64,000 bases of DNA from Amycolatopsis bullii (lineage in GTDB: Bacteria; Actinomycetota; Actinomycetes; Mycobacteriales; Pseudonocardiaceae). Position numbers and translations under genes: made by a program. The DNA lies in contig NZ_BNAW01000016.1 of assembly GCF_014654205.1 (NCBI RefSeq), forward strand, positions 62,001 through 126,000, in the 5' to 3' direction. The notes under the pieces are model-generated. The model searched no databases. It saw only the letters and a list, made by a program, of their open reading frames with translations, and was not told where the DNA came from. Shown piece after piece: positions 9,020 to 17,099 of the stretch; the stretch's first letter is position 1; the number at the start of each line of letters is the position of its first letter.

Positions 9020-9795
9020 CTGAACAAGAGGCCGCGAGCGCCATCGCCAAGCGCACCGGCGTGGACGCGCACGACATCGCGGTGGTCCTGGGCTCGGGCT
9101 GGCGCCCGGCGGCGGACGTCATCGGGGAGTGCGAGACGGAGATCCCGTTCGCCGAACTGCCCGGCTTCACCACGCCCGGCGCGGTGGGCCACGGCGGCAC
9201 CATCCGGTCGCTGAAGATCGGGGACAAGAACGTCCTGGTCATGCTGGGCCGGACGCACTTCTACGAGGGCAAGGGCATCGACCCGGTGGTGCACAACGTG
9301 CGCACCGCGGCGGCGGCCGGCGTCCGGTCGGTGCTGCTGACGAACGCGGCGGGCGGCCTGCGCGAAGGCTTCCAGGTGGGTCAGCCGGTGCTGATCGCCG
9401 ACCACCTGAACCTGACCGCGCGCTCGCCGATCGTCGGCGCGAACTTCGTCGACCTGACGGACCTGTACTCCGCGCGGCTGCGGAAGATCGCGCAGGAGAT
9501 CGACCCGTCGCTCGAAGAAGGCGTCTACGCGGGCCTGGTGGGGCCGCACTTCGAGACGCCGGCGGAGATCCGGATGCTGCGCACGCTGGGCGCCGACCTG
9601 GTCGGCATGTCGACGGTGCTGGAGGCGATCGCCGCCCGCGCGGCCGGCGTCGAGGTCTTCGGCCTGTCCCTGGTGACGAACCTCGCCGCGGGCATGACCG
9701 GCGAGCCGCTCAACCACCAGGAAGTCCTGGAAGCCGGCCGCGCGGCGGCCACGAAGATGGGCTCCCTGCTCCGCGAACTGGTCACCCGCGCCTGA
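9016..9795 (+). CDS. punA: Purine-nucleoside phosphorylase
   Basis: The 259-residue trimeric-type PNP phosphorolyses inosine and guanosine to free base and ribose-1-phosphate. Visible family signatures are the phosphate-binding VVLGSGW near residue 25, the stretch LMLGRTHFYEGKG-like around 75-85, LLTNAAGGL near 110, the purine-site region VGPHFETPAEIR, and the STVLEAIAAR segment. It overlaps the preceding membrane gene by ATGA. In mycobacteria the orthologue also sits near a phosphohexomutase and upp, as it does here within 21 kb. It supplies hypoxanthine and guanine for salvage and works with add (52969-54063). Confidence 0.95.
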   Translation: MTEQEAASAIAKRTGVDAHDIAVVLGSGWRPAADVIGECETEIPFAELPGFTTPGAVGHGGTIRSLKIGDKNVLVMLGRTHFYEGKGIDPVVHNVRTAAAAGVRSVLLTNAAGGLREGFQVGQPVLIADHLNLTARSPIVGANFVDLTDLYSARLRKIAQEIDPSLEEGVYAGLVGPHFETPAEIRMLRTLGADLVGMSTVLEAIAARAAGVEVFGLSLVTNLAAGMTGEPLNHQEVLEAGRAAATKMGSLLRELVTRA

Positions 9796-9797
9796 CC

Positions 9798-9865
9798 GAG
9801 TTCCGGCTTGAATCACGTGAGTGCGTGATTCAAGCCGGAACTCGCGTGATCGAAGCCGTAATTCA
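9798..9865. repeat. 20-bp inverted repeat plus 21-bp-period repeat; likely bidirectional terminator
   Basis: Positions 9798-9817 and 9824-9843 are a perfect 20-bp inverted repeat around a 6-nt loop, between the punA stop and the convergent glycosyltransferase stop. The motif GCGTGAT recurs exactly 21 bp apart, at 9823-9829 and 9844-9850. The last element carries the TCA that is the glycosyltransferase stop codon (9863-9865). No T-tract follows, which is normal for actinobacterial terminators. The 21-bp spacing and GCGTGAT core relate it to the arrays at 19.7 and 51.6 kb. Confidence 0.75.
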
Positions 9866-11014
9866 GGCGAAGGTGGGGAGTTGGGCGGCCACCTCGGCCG
9901 GGGAGGGCATGGCCGCGACTTCGGCGGCCAGGGCCTGGGCGGCGTCGCGGACCGCGGGGTCCGTGAGCAGGTGGCGGGCCTTGGCGGCCACGGCTTCGGC
10001 GGTGACTTCGGCGCCGAGCAGGCGGTCGCCGACGCCGGCCGCGACGACCGCGTCCGCGTTGGTGAATTGGTCCGCGCCCTGCGGCAGCAGCAGCTGCGGG
10101 AGGGCCGCGCCGAACGCGCCGAGCGTCGTGCCGCTGCCGCCGTGGTGGACCACCAGGTCGACGTGCGGGAGCAGCGCCGCCTGCGGGACCCACGCCTCGA
10201 GCCGGACGTTCTCCGGCACCTCGCCCAGCGCGCCCTCGGGCAGCGACGGGCCGGTGGCGACCAGGACGTCGACGTCCAAACCGGACAGTCCGGCGATCGC
10301 CTCGGTGAGCACGCCCGCGTGGCCCATCGCCGTGCCCAGCGTCAGGTAGACCAGTGGACGCCGCTTGTCCAGCACGCCCGCCGGCAGCTCGCCCGGCTCG
10401 CTCCAGCCGACCGGGCGCAGCGGCACGCGGTGGGTGCGCGCCAGGAACTCCGGGTCCTGCACGGACTCCGGGCAGATGTCGACGAACGGGCCGCCGAACG
10501 CCAGGTCCTCGCCGACCTCGATCCCCAGCTCGGCCGCGTGCGAGCGGATCGCGTCCCGGATCTTCCCGGTCATCGGGTCGCCGGTCGACACGCGGCCGAA
10601 ACCGTGCGCCACCACCGGGATCCCGGCCTTCAGCGCGGCGAACGCCCCGCCCGAATTGCCCGCCTCGCTCACCACCAGATCGGGCCGGACGTGCTCGAAC
10701 AGCGGCAGCAGGTCGGCGAGGAACCGCTTCGGCATCAGCTCGCCGAACACCTTCGCGACGATCGGGAGGAGCACCTCCGGCGGGATGTCCCCCGGCGGGC
10801 CGGGCGGGCGGCCTCCGCCGAACGCCTGCCCGAAGGCGTCCTTGATGGCGAGCCCGGCGGCCGCGGTGTCGAGCCCGGCTTTCGTCAGCTGTGGCAGGAA
10901 GTCTTCCGAGGTGGCGAAGACGACGTCGTGGCCCGCGTCGCGTGCGGCGATCGCCAGCGGCACGAGCGGGAACGTGTGACCGAAGGACCCCAGTGAGGTG
11001 AAGAGTAAGCGCAC
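9863..11014 (-). CDS. Glycosyltransferase, GT1/MGT type
   Basis: The 383-residue GT-B glycosyltransferase resembles macrolide and aglycone glycosyltransferases. The N-terminus (MRLLFTSLGSFGHTFPLVPL) is the acceptor half. The C-terminal nucleotide-sugar site contains H290-H-G-G-S-G-T-T297 and then PQGADQFTNA, the classic UDP/TDP-sugar loop. No biosynthetic gene cluster surrounds it, so it more likely decorates or detoxifies a small molecule than builds a local natural product. It starts only 30 bp from the divergent phosphohexomutase and ends convergently with punA in the repeat at 9798-9865. Donor and acceptor cannot be inferred. Confidence 0.88.
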   Translation of the reverse strand: MRLLFTSLGSFGHTFPLVPLAIAARDAGHDVVFATSEDFLPQLTKAGLDTAAAGLAIKDAFGQAFGGGRPPGPPGDIPPEVLLPIVAKVFGELMPKRFLADLLPLFEHVRPDLVVSEAGNSGGAFAALKAGIPVVAHGFGRVSTGDPMTGKIRDAIRSHAAELGIEVGEDLAFGGPFVDICPESVQDPEFLARTHRVPLRPVGWSEPGELPAGVLDKRRPLVYLTLGTAMGHAGVLTEAIAGLSGLDVDVLVATGPSLPEGALGEVPENVRLEAWVPQAALLPHVDLVVHHGGSGTTLGAFGAALPQLLLPQGADQFTNADAVVAAGVGDRLLGAEVTAEAVAAKARHLLTDPAVRDAAQALAAEVAAMPSPAEVAAQLPTFA

Positions 11015-11044
11015 CTACCCGACCATAGCCCGTAGGCTGTCGCG

Positions 11045-12655
11045 GTGACATCGGATTCCACCCTGCGTGACGCCGCTTCCCGCTGGATCGCCGCCGATCC
11101 GGACCCCGCCACCCGTGCCGAACTCGAGGCCGTCCTGGCCCGGGCCGGCAGCGACCCCGCGGCCGCCGGAGACCTCGCCGACCGGCTGGCCGGTCCCCTG
11201 GAGTTCGGCACCGCCGGCCTGCGCGGCCCGGTGCGCGCCGGGCCCAACGGGATGAACGTCGCCGTCGTCACCCGCACGACGGCCGGGGTCGCGGAGTGGC
11301 TGAAGGCGCACGGGCACGCCGGCGCGCTGGTCGTCGTCGGCCGCGACGCGCGACACGGCTCGGAAGCCTTCGCGACGGCCACCGCCGAGGTGCTGACCGC
11401 GGCCGGCTTCGACGTCAAGGTGTTCCCCCGCCCGCTGCCGACGCCGGTGCTCGCGTTCGCCGTCGGCCGGCTCGGCGCGGTGGCCGGGATCCAGATCACC
11501 GCGTCGCACAACCCCCCGGCGGACAACGGGTACAAGCTCTACGACGCGACCGGCGGGCAGATCGTCCCGCCGTCCGACGGGGAGATCGAGCGCGCCATCG
11601 AGGCCGCGCCGCCGGCCGCCGACGTGCCGCGGGCGCCCGGCGCCGAGGTCGTCGACCTGCTGCCGCGGTACCTCGACGAGGTCGCGACGCTGCCGCTGGG
11701 GCACGAACGCGCGGTGCGCGTGGCCGCGACGGCGTTGCACGGGGTGGGTGCCGACACGCTGCGCGCGGCGTTCGAGCGGGCCGGGTTCACCGACCTGCAC
11801 CTGGTCGAGGCCCAGGCCGCGCCGGACCCGGACTTCCCGACCGTGTCGTTCCCGAACCCCGAGGAGCCGGGCGCGACGGACCTGCTGCTCGCGCTGGCGT
11901 CCGATGTGGACGCCGACCTGGCGATCGCGCTCGACCCGGACGCCGACCGCTGCGCGCTCGGCGTTCGCGAACGAAACGGCGAGTGGCGGATGCTGCGCGG
12001 CGACGAAACCGGCGTGCTGCTCGGCTCGTACGTCTTGTCCACAGTGGACCGCACGACGCTGCCGGACCCGCTGGTGGCCACCACGATCGTGTCGTCGTCG
12101 ATGCTCGGCGAAATCGCCAAGGCCGAAGGCGCCCGGTACGCCGAGACGCTGACCGGCTTCAAGTGGCTGGTCCGCGCCGGCGAAGGGCTGGTGTTCGCCT
12201 ACGAAGAGGCGCTCGGGCTGTGCGTGAACCCGGGCTTCGTGCGCGACAAGGACGGCATCGCCGCCGCGACGCTGGCCGCGGGGCTCGCCGCGCAGCTCAA
12301 GGCGCAGGGCCGCACCCCGCTCGACGTGCTCGACGAGCTGGCGCAGCGCCACGGCGTCCACCTGACCGACCAGGTTTCGCTGCGGGTCACCGATCTCGCC
12401 GTCCGCGGGCAGCTGATGGCGAAGGTGCGCACCACCCCGCCGGCCCGGCTCGGCGGCGTCGACGTCACCCTCGAAGACCTGCTGCCGGACGCCGACGTGG
12501 TGCGGCTGACCGGTGACGGCGTGCGCGTGGTCGTCCGGCCGTCCGGGACCGAGCCGAAGCTGAAGGCGTACCTGCAGGTGGTGGACAGCGCGCGCGAAGC
12601 GGCGCAGGAGCGGCTGACGGCGTTGCGGGCGGACGTCGAGGAGCTGCTCGCCTGA
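11045..12655 (+). CDS. pmmB: Phosphoglucomutase/phosphomannomutase
   Basis: The 536-residue alpha-D-phosphohexomutase moves phosphate between C1 and C6 of glucose or mannose. The active-site serine is S154 in T-A-S-H-N-P (152-157). The magnesium loop is D297-P-D-A-D-R302, the sugar-specificity loop includes GFKWLVRAGEG, and the phosphate-binding loop RPSGTEPKLKAY is near the C-terminus. Domain order and length fit the family. Translation starts at GTG 11045 and the stop overlaps the next gene as TGATG. It is adjacent to punA as in mycobacteria, and could convert ribose-1-phosphate as well as hexose phosphates, as some members of this branch do. Confidence 0.93.
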   Translation: MTSDSTLRDAASRWIAADPDPATRAELEAVLARAGSDPAAAGDLADRLAGPLEFGTAGLRGPVRAGPNGMNVAVVTRTTAGVAEWLKAHGHAGALVVVGRDARHGSEAFATATAEVLTAAGFDVKVFPRPLPTPVLAFAVGRLGAVAGIQITASHNPPADNGYKLYDATGGQIVPPSDGEIERAIEAAPPAADVPRAPGAEVVDLLPRYLDEVATLPLGHERAVRVAATALHGVGADTLRAAFERAGFTDLHLVEAQAAPDPDFPTVSFPNPEEPGATDLLLALASDVDADLAIALDPDADRCALGVRERNGEWRMLRGDETGVLLGSYVLSTVDRTTLPDPLVATTIVSSSMLGEIAKAEGARYAETLTGFKWLVRAGEGLVFAYEEALGLCVNPGFVRDKDGIAAATLAAGLAAQLKAQGRTPLDVLDELAQRHGVHLTDQVSLRVTDLAVRGQLMAKVRTTPPARLGGVDVTLEDLLPDADVVRLTGDGVRVVVRPSGTEPKLKAYLQVVDSAREAAQERLTALRADVEELLA

Positions 12656-13107
12656 TGCCTCGGCTGCTGATCGTCCACCACACGCCTTCGCCGTCGACGC
12701 AGGCGCTGTTCGAGGCGGTCGTGGCCGGGGCGACGCACCCCGACATCGAGGGGGTGACCGTGGTCCGCCGCGCGGCTCTGGCGGCCACGGTCACCGACGT
12801 CCTCGAAGCGGACGGCTACCTGCTCGGCACCCCGGCGAACCTCGGCAGCATGAGCGGCGCGCTGAAGCACTTCTTCGACACGATCTACTACCCGTGCCTG
12901 GACGAGACCCGAGGCCGCCCGTTCGGGTACTGGATTCACGGCAACAGCGACATTTCGGGCACGCAGCGGCAACTGCTGGCCATCACGACCGGCCTGGCGT
13001 GGGCCGAAGCGGCGGAACCCGTCATAAGCACGGGTGAACCGGACAAGAAGACCCTCGAAGCGGGCACCGAACTCGGCGGCACGCTGGCCGCGACGCTGAT
13101 GGCCTGA
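12655..13107 (+). CDS. Flavodoxin-like NAD(P)H-dependent oxidoreductase
   Basis: The 150-residue protein has a flavodoxin fold. Its N-terminal strand and FMN phosphate loop (LLIVHHTPSPSTQALFEAV) and the second flavin loop (GYLLGTPANLGSMSGALK HFFDT region, residues 56-80) match small FMN reductases of the WrbA/flavodoxin type. The likely role is two-electron reduction of quinones or flavin substrates. It is translationally coupled to the phosphohexomutase by a 1-bp stop/start overlap. Its stop codon coincides with the end of the leftward small-RNA candidate at 13107-13309. Confidence 0.85.
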   Translation: MPRLLIVHHTPSPSTQALFEAVVAGATHPDIEGVTVVRRAALAATVTDVLEADGYLLGTPANLGSMSGALKHFFDTIYYPCLDETRGRPFGYWIHGNSDISGTQRQLLAITTGLAWAEAAEPVISTGEPDKKTLEAGTELGGTLAATLMA

Positions 13108-13309
13108 AAACGTAAAGGGGCCTGTCACCGGAAGCCCTGGGGGTCGACCTCCGGCAACAGGCCGTGGTCAAGGGTTCGCCCGAGGGCGATCGACCTTGAC
13201 CCCTGAAGCGTACTACAGACGGCCGATCATGACGAGTCGAAGGCATGACAACCTCTCGCCTTGGCCGTTCCGTGCACCCCCAGGGCACGGAGAGCCAGGC
13301 GAGAGGCGA
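13107..13309 (-). ncRNA. Candidate ~200-nt small RNA
   Basis: Leftward signals frame a gene-free interval. A promoter has TTGACA at 13344-13339 and, 17 bp on, TTTACA (13321-13316), with an overlapping TACAGT. The transcript would begin near 13309 and fold a 5' hairpin at 13306-13252 (9-bp base, 7-bp top). A second hairpin pairs 13201-13194 with 13173-13166. The third pairs 13163-13157 with 13125-13119, extended by a CCGGA stem. It is followed by CCCCTTTACGTTTTC, a U-rich tail typical of intrinsic terminators. No reading frame of note lies inside. I do not recognise the RNA family. An alternative is that these are leader or terminator structures of the rightward genes. Confidence 0.55.
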
Positions 13310-13313
13310 GCCA

Positions 13314-13363
13314 ACTGTAAACCACTGCATACGATGGCTGTCAACATGTGCGTACAGTGGTTT
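13314..13363. promoter_or_regulatory. Back-to-back promoter region with inverted repeat
   Basis: AAACCACTG (13319-13327) and CAGTGGTTT (13355-13363) form a perfect 9-bp inverted repeat with a 27-nt centre. The leftward TTGACA element (13339-13344) sits in that centre. On the other strand TAGAAT (13371-13376) is a good -10 for the EspR-like gene at 13405. The symmetric site is therefore placed to control both the small RNA and the operon, plausibly by the EspR-like protein itself. This is inference from position. Confidence 0.5.
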
Positions 13364-13404
13364 TTGCGGCTAGAATTTCCGCGGCTCGAATCCAGGGGGT
13401 GGAG

Positions 13405-13809
13405 ATGGCACGGCAACGCACCTTCGCGGAACGCCTGAGCGCCCTGATCGAGGCCGCTCGGGTGGACGGCCGCGCGCCGCACAGCTACCGGGAGATCTCG
13501 GCCGCCGTCGAGCGGGCGGGCGGCCCGGCGATGTCGCCCGCGTACCTGCAGCAGCTCGCCACCGGCAAGCGGGTCAACCCGAAGATCCACTACGTCGAGG
13601 CGCTGGCGAGGCTGTTCGGCGTGCCGGTGACGTACTTCTTCGACGAAGAGGCGGCCGCGCCGCCGGCGGGTGAGGCGCAGCTGATGGCGATGCGCGCCCA
13701 GGAGCTGTCCCCGCAAGGCCGTCGGCAGGTGATGGACCTGCTGGAACTCGTCGAGCGCTACGAGCGGGCCGAACGCGAGGGCCGGAACCCGGAGGACCCC
13801 TCGCGATGA
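13405..13809 (+). CDS. EspR-like XRE/HTH transcriptional regulator
   Basis: The 134-residue protein has an N-terminal helix-turn-helix (TFAERLSALIEAAR, then ISAAVERAGGPAMSPAYLQQ, LATGKRVNPKIHYVEALARLF, about residues 4-80). A C-terminal helical dimerisation segment (LSPQGRRQVMDLLELVERYE) follows. The order of elements, the SPAYLQQ...GKRVNP recognition region and the length recall mycobacterial EspR, a nucleoid-associated regulator that bridges distant sites. The ATG at 13405 follows GGGGGTGGAG; an upstream start would read through that site. It is the first of four tightly packed genes and overlaps the ImmA-like gene as ATGA. Its target is probably the inverted repeat upstream. Confidence 0.85.
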   Translation: MARQRTFAERLSALIEAARVDGRAPHSYREISAAVERAGGPAMSPAYLQQLATGKRVNPKIHYVEALARLFGVPVTYFFDEEAAAPPAGEAQLMAMRAQELSPQGRRQVMDLLELVERYERAEREGRNPEDPSR

Positions 13810-14327
13810 AGGAGCGCGAGCTGCGCCGCCGCTGCCGGAAGCTGCTCAAGGACCTGGACATCGGGCCGCCGCTGGACGTCGAGGTGCTGTGCGCGCGGCT
13901 GGGCGAGCGGCGCGGGAAGCCGATCCGGCTGCTCGCGTACCCGCTCGAAGTGCCGGGGCCGTTCGGCTGCTGGATCGCGACGTCGTCCGCGGACTACATC
14001 TTCTACCAGGCCGAAACGACGAAATCGCACCAGGACCACATCATCCTGCACGAGCTCGGGCACATGCTGGCGGACCACCACCCGCACGGCGACGCCGAGC
14101 CGACGGACTTCCTGCGCGGCCCGGCTCCCGATCTCGACCCGGATGCCGTACACCGCGCCCTGCGCCGCTCGTCCTACGATGACGCGCACGAGTGGGAAGC
14201 CGAGACCGTCGCGACCATCATCCTCGAGTGGGCGTCGGTCCTGAACTACACGATCCCGCGGCGCGCTGCGGACCGGGATCTCCGCCGGATCCAGGGGGCG
14301 CTCGGCGATCACCAAGGGTGGTTGTGA
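13806..14327 (+). CDS. ImmA/IrrE family metallopeptidase
   Basis: The 173-residue protein carries the gluzincin motif H82-E-L-G-H86 in IILHELGHMLADHHPHG, with E194-type helices replaced by the downstream HEWEAETVATIILEWA segment as a possible third ligand region. The N-terminus (ELRRRCRKLLKDLDI, then DVEVLCARLGERRGKPI) is the usual ImmA/IrrE lead-in. Known members cleave a partner XRE repressor (ImmA on ImmR, IrrE on DdrO). Here the partner would be the EspR-like protein encoded immediately upstream with an ATGA overlap. The stop overlaps the GTG start of the membrane-protein gene. Proteolysis of the neighbour is inference from the family. Confidence 0.88.
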   Translation: MKERELRRRCRKLLKDLDIGPPLDVEVLCARLGERRGKPIRLLAYPLEVPGPFGCWIATSSADYIFYQAETTKSHQDHIILHELGHMLADHHPHGDAEPTDFLRGPAPDLDPDAVHRALRRSSYDDAHEWEAETVATIILEWASVLNYTIPRRAADRDLRRIQGALGDHQGWL

Positions 14328-15433
14328 GCACGCTTTTCAGCCCGGTCAACCTGCTGGCTCTGGTGCTGTTCGCCGCCGCGCTGGCGTGGCGGATCTACCA
14401 GGTGACGCGCGCGCCGACCGTGCCGAACTGGGCCGTCACCGCGTGCGTGGCCGGGTTCGCCGCGGCGTTCCTGCTGCAGCAGCCGGTCGTCTCCGACGAA
14501 GTGGACGCGCTGCTGGGCCGGGGCGCGGCCCGCGTGGCGAACAACGCCCTGCTCGCGTGCGGCATCTGCGCACTGGTGATCTTCTTCCTCGGCTCGGCGC
14601 TGGGCCCCCGCCGCTACCGGCGGGTGGCGCTGGAGCTGGTGCCACTGGCGGCGGCGATCGCGTCGATGGTCGTCACGATGGCCTTGACCCCGCCGCAGCT
14701 GCGGGGCCTGCCGCTGGGGCCGTCGACGATCCACGACAGCGGGGTGGCGGCGTTCTACCTCGGCGCCGGGCTGTACCTGATCTACGGGCTCGTCGCCTGC
14801 ACGGCCTGGATCGTGCGGTACCTGCGGGTGGCCGACCGCGATCTGCGGATCGGGCTGCGCCTGAGCGCGATCGGCATGGCCAGCGCGGCCGCCGGCAGCG
14901 TCTTCCGCGCGCTGTACATCGTGGTGGCGTGGGTGTTCGGGCCCGTGGTCAAGATCCTGCTGCTGCTGGGCGTGCCGTTCGTGATCGTCGGCGGGATGCT
15001 GTTCCTCGCCGGCGTCACCTACCCGGGGGTGCGGGCGCGCGTTTCGGCGCTGCGGCGGCGTCGCCAGCACCGGCGGGAACACGCGGCACTGGCTCCGTTG
15101 TGGACGGTCCTGGTCGAGGCGTTCCCCAGCATCGTGCTGCGGACGCCGCCGCGCGGTCGCGGTGGCGTCAACCGGGTCCACTACCGCCGGGTGATCGAAA
15201 TCCGCGACGGGCTGGTGCAGCTCTCGCCGTACCTGGACGCGGACTTCGGCGAGGTCGTCGCCACCGATCCCGCGGCCGCGGCGGCCGCGCTGAAGGCGGC
15301 GTTGCGGCGGCACGCGGACGGCGAGGCCAGCGACGGCCGCGCCAAGCAGGTCCTGCCCGCCGGGGCGGACGACCTCGAATCGGACGTCCGGCCGCTGCTC
15401 GCGCTGTCGGCCGCGATGGCGGACGGGAAGTGA
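14324..15433 (+). CDS. Seven-helix membrane protein (MAB_1171c/DUF6545-like)
   Basis: The 369-residue protein has seven hydrophobic helices (about residues 8-24, 37-53, 74-93, 104-121, 136-158, 176-199 and 206-229). A basic stretch RRRRQHRRE follows, then a cytoplasmic domain of about 130 residues containing the family signature HYRRVIEIRDGL (near 287-298). This architecture matches actinobacterial proteins annotated as a putative transporter, which recur next to XRE and ImmA genes. The seven-helix topology plus cytosolic tail would equally suit a receptor. It starts at GTG 14324, overlapping the ImmA-like stop. The ligand is unknown. Confidence 0.82.
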   Translation: MSTLFSPVNLLALVLFAAALAWRIYQVTRAPTVPNWAVTACVAGFAAAFLLQQPVVSDEVDALLGRGAARVANNALLACGICALVIFFLGSALGPRRYRRVALELVPLAAAIASMVVTMALTPPQLRGLPLGPSTIHDSGVAAFYLGAGLYLIYGLVACTAWIVRYLRVADRDLRIGLRLSAIGMASAAAGSVFRALYIVVAWVFGPVVKILLLLGVPFVIVGGMLFLAGVTYPGVRARVSALRRRRQHRREHAALAPLWTVLVEAFPSIVLRTPPRGRGGVNRVHYRRVIEIRDGLVQLSPYLDADFGEVVATDPAAAAAALKAALRRHADGEASDGRAKQVLPAGADDLESDVRPLLALSAAMADGK

Positions 15434-15434
15434 C

Positions 15435-16601
15435 GTGGACACGCTGATCACCGCCGGCCGGGTGCTGCCGCGGCCGGCCACCCCGGTCGACGACGGTGCC
15501 GTGCTGGTGCGCGACGGCGTGATCGTCGCGGCGGGCCCGCGCGCGGACGTCGTCGCACAGGCCGCGCCGGACGCGGTCCGGCACGACTTCCCCACCGGGA
15601 CCGCGCTGGCCGGTCTCTTCAACGTCCACGTCCACCTGGCCTTCGACGCCTCCCGGGAGGTGCTGGCCCACTTCTCGGAAACCGAAGACCTCCTGGACGG
15701 CGCGCGTTCGCGGCTGACGTCGATGCTGCGCAGCGGCGTCACGACCGTGCGGGACCTCGGGGACCGCGGGCACCTCGGCGCGGCCGTCCGGCGTTCGTTC
15801 GAGGGATCGGCGGCACCGCGGTTGCTGGTGTCCGGTCCGCCGATCACCGTGCCGGGCGGGCATTGCCACTTTTTCGGCGGCGAAACGGCTTCCGACGGCG
15901 AAATCCGCGCTCTGATCGACGCGAACGCGGCCGCGGGTGCGGACGTGATCAAGGTGATGGCCAGCGGCGGCCAGCTCACCGAAGGCGGCGCGGACATGTG
16001 GGAGTCGCAGTTCGACACGCGGCAGCTGCGCGTGGTCACCGAGCACGCGGCGGCCCACGGGTTGCCGGTGGCGGCCCACGCCCACGGCGCCGACGCGATC
16101 GAAGCCGCCGTCGAGGCCGGGGTGTCGACGGTCGAGCACTGCAGCTTCCTGACCGGCCCGCGCTCGTTCGACCGCCGTCCGGAGGTCGCCGAGCGGATGG
16201 CGGCCCGCGGGATCTCGGCGTGCTCGACGAGCAGCCGCAACTGGCGGGTGATCGTCGAGAAGCTCGGCGACGACGTCGCGCAGGCGATGTACGGGCGGCT
16301 GCCGTGGCTCGAAGAGCACGGCGTCCGGCTGCTGTCCGGCACCGACGCGGGCCTGCCGGGCTCGGTGTTCGACGACCCCGTCGGCGCGCTGGAGCTCTAC
16401 GAGTGGCTCGGCTTCCCGCGGCGCCGGATCCTGGAGATCGCGACCGAGGACAGCGCGGCCGGGCTGGGCCTCGGCGGCGTCACCGGGCGGCTCGAAGCCG
16501 GGCTCGCGGCGGACGTCCTGGTCGTCGAAGGCGACCCCCTCGCGTCGCTGGCCGCGCTCCGCAACCCGCTGCTCGTCCTGGCCCAGGGCCGTTCCACCTA
16601 G
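15435..16601 (+). CDS. Metal-dependent amidohydrolase (imidazolonepropionase-like)
   Basis: The 388-residue protein contains the amidohydrolase metal set: H65-V-H67, K173 in VIKVMASGG (probably carboxylated), H215-A-H217, H235 in VEHCSF, and D304 in SGTDAGLPG. N- and C-terminal beta-sandwich strands (VLVRDGVIVAAGP, and AADVLVVEGDPLASLAAL) complete the fold. There is no signal peptide, so it acts in the cytoplasm. Translation starts at GTG 15435, one base after the stop of the seven-helix gene, so it is the fourth operon member. It may hydrolyse an amide, lactam or dipeptide signal relevant to the upstream sensor genes, but the substrate is not visible. Confidence 0.88.
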   Translation: MDTLITAGRVLPRPATPVDDGAVLVRDGVIVAAGPRADVVAQAAPDAVRHDFPTGTALAGLFNVHVHLAFDASREVLAHFSETEDLLDGARSRLTSMLRSGVTTVRDLGDRGHLGAAVRRSFEGSAAPRLLVSGPPITVPGGHCHFFGGETASDGEIRALIDANAAAGADVIKVMASGGQLTEGGADMWESQFDTRQLRVVTEHAAAHGLPVAAHAHGADAIEAAVEAGVSTVEHCSFLTGPRSFDRRPEVAERMAARGISACSTSSRNWRVIVEKLGDDVAQAMYGRLPWLEEHGVRLLSGTDAGLPGSVFDDPVGALELYEWLGFPRRRILEIATEDSAAGLGLGGVTGRLEAGLAADVLVVEGDPLASLAALRNPLLVLAQGRST

Positions 16602-16632
16602 GCCCCCGATCGGGGAATGCCCACTTACGTGA

Positions 16633-16659
16633 CAGCGTTTTAAAACAGTGTTACTGTTG
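16633..16659. promoter_or_regulatory. Overlapping palindromes, TetR-type operator
   Basis: AACAGT-GTT-ACTGTT (16645-16659) is a perfect dyad with a 3-nt centre. It partly overlaps GTTTTAAAAC (16638-16647), itself inside a wider ACAnn...nnTGT symmetry from 16633 to 16652. The site lies 27-50 bp upstream of the ATG at 16687, where a promoter is expected. AACAGTGTTACTGTT has the form of many TetR-family operators. The same 11-mer GTAACACTGTT occurs upstream of the TetR gene at 28398. Confidence 0.5.
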
Positions 16660-16686
16660 CGCTACCCACCTCGAAGGAGCTCCCCG

Positions 16687-17076
16687 ATGCACGGACCGAC
16701 CCAGCTGTTCACGGTGATCGCGCTGGTCTCGCTGCCGACCGTGATGTACGGCGGCTACGCGTTGATGGGCGTCCTGCGCGACCGCAAGCTGACCGAACAC
16801 CAACGGGCGATGTTCCGGGCCGGCCACGCCCACGCCGGCGTCCTGCTGATCCTCGCTCTGGTCGCGCTGCAGATCCTGAGCCGCACGGCGTTGTCCGACA
16901 CGACGTTGTGGATCACGTGCTTCCTGCTGCTGTTCGGCATCCTTGCCCAATCGGGTGGTTTCTTCCTCCACCTGCTGCCGAACAAGGGCAAGCTCGGCGG
17001 CCGCGTGACGTCCGTGGGCGCGGTGCTCCTGGCGGCGGCCACGCTCCTCACCGCGTACGGGGTCGCTTTCGCCTGA
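16687..17076 (+). CDS. Small four-helix membrane protein
   Basis: The 129-residue protein has four hydrophobic helices (LFTVIALVSLPTVMYGGYAL, AGVLLILALVALQIL, LWITCFLLLFGILAQSGGFF, and VTSVGAVLLAAATLLTAYGV). The first loop contains FRAGHAHAGV, whose paired histidines could bind a metal or haem, but I know no family proof of this. It begins at ATG 16687 after GAAGGAGCT. It is preceded by a clear palindromic operator and followed 23 bp later by hisS. Unknown function; it is typical of small conserved actinobacterial membrane proteins under TetR control. Confidence 0.78.
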   Translation: MHGPTQLFTVIALVSLPTVMYGGYALMGVLRDRKLTEHQRAMFRAGHAHAGVLLILALVALQILSRTALSDTTLWITCFLLLFGILAQSGGFFLHLLPNKGKLGGRVTSVGAVLLAAATLLTAYGVAFA

Positions 17077-17099
17077 GCGCCGGTCGTTAAGCTGATGAC

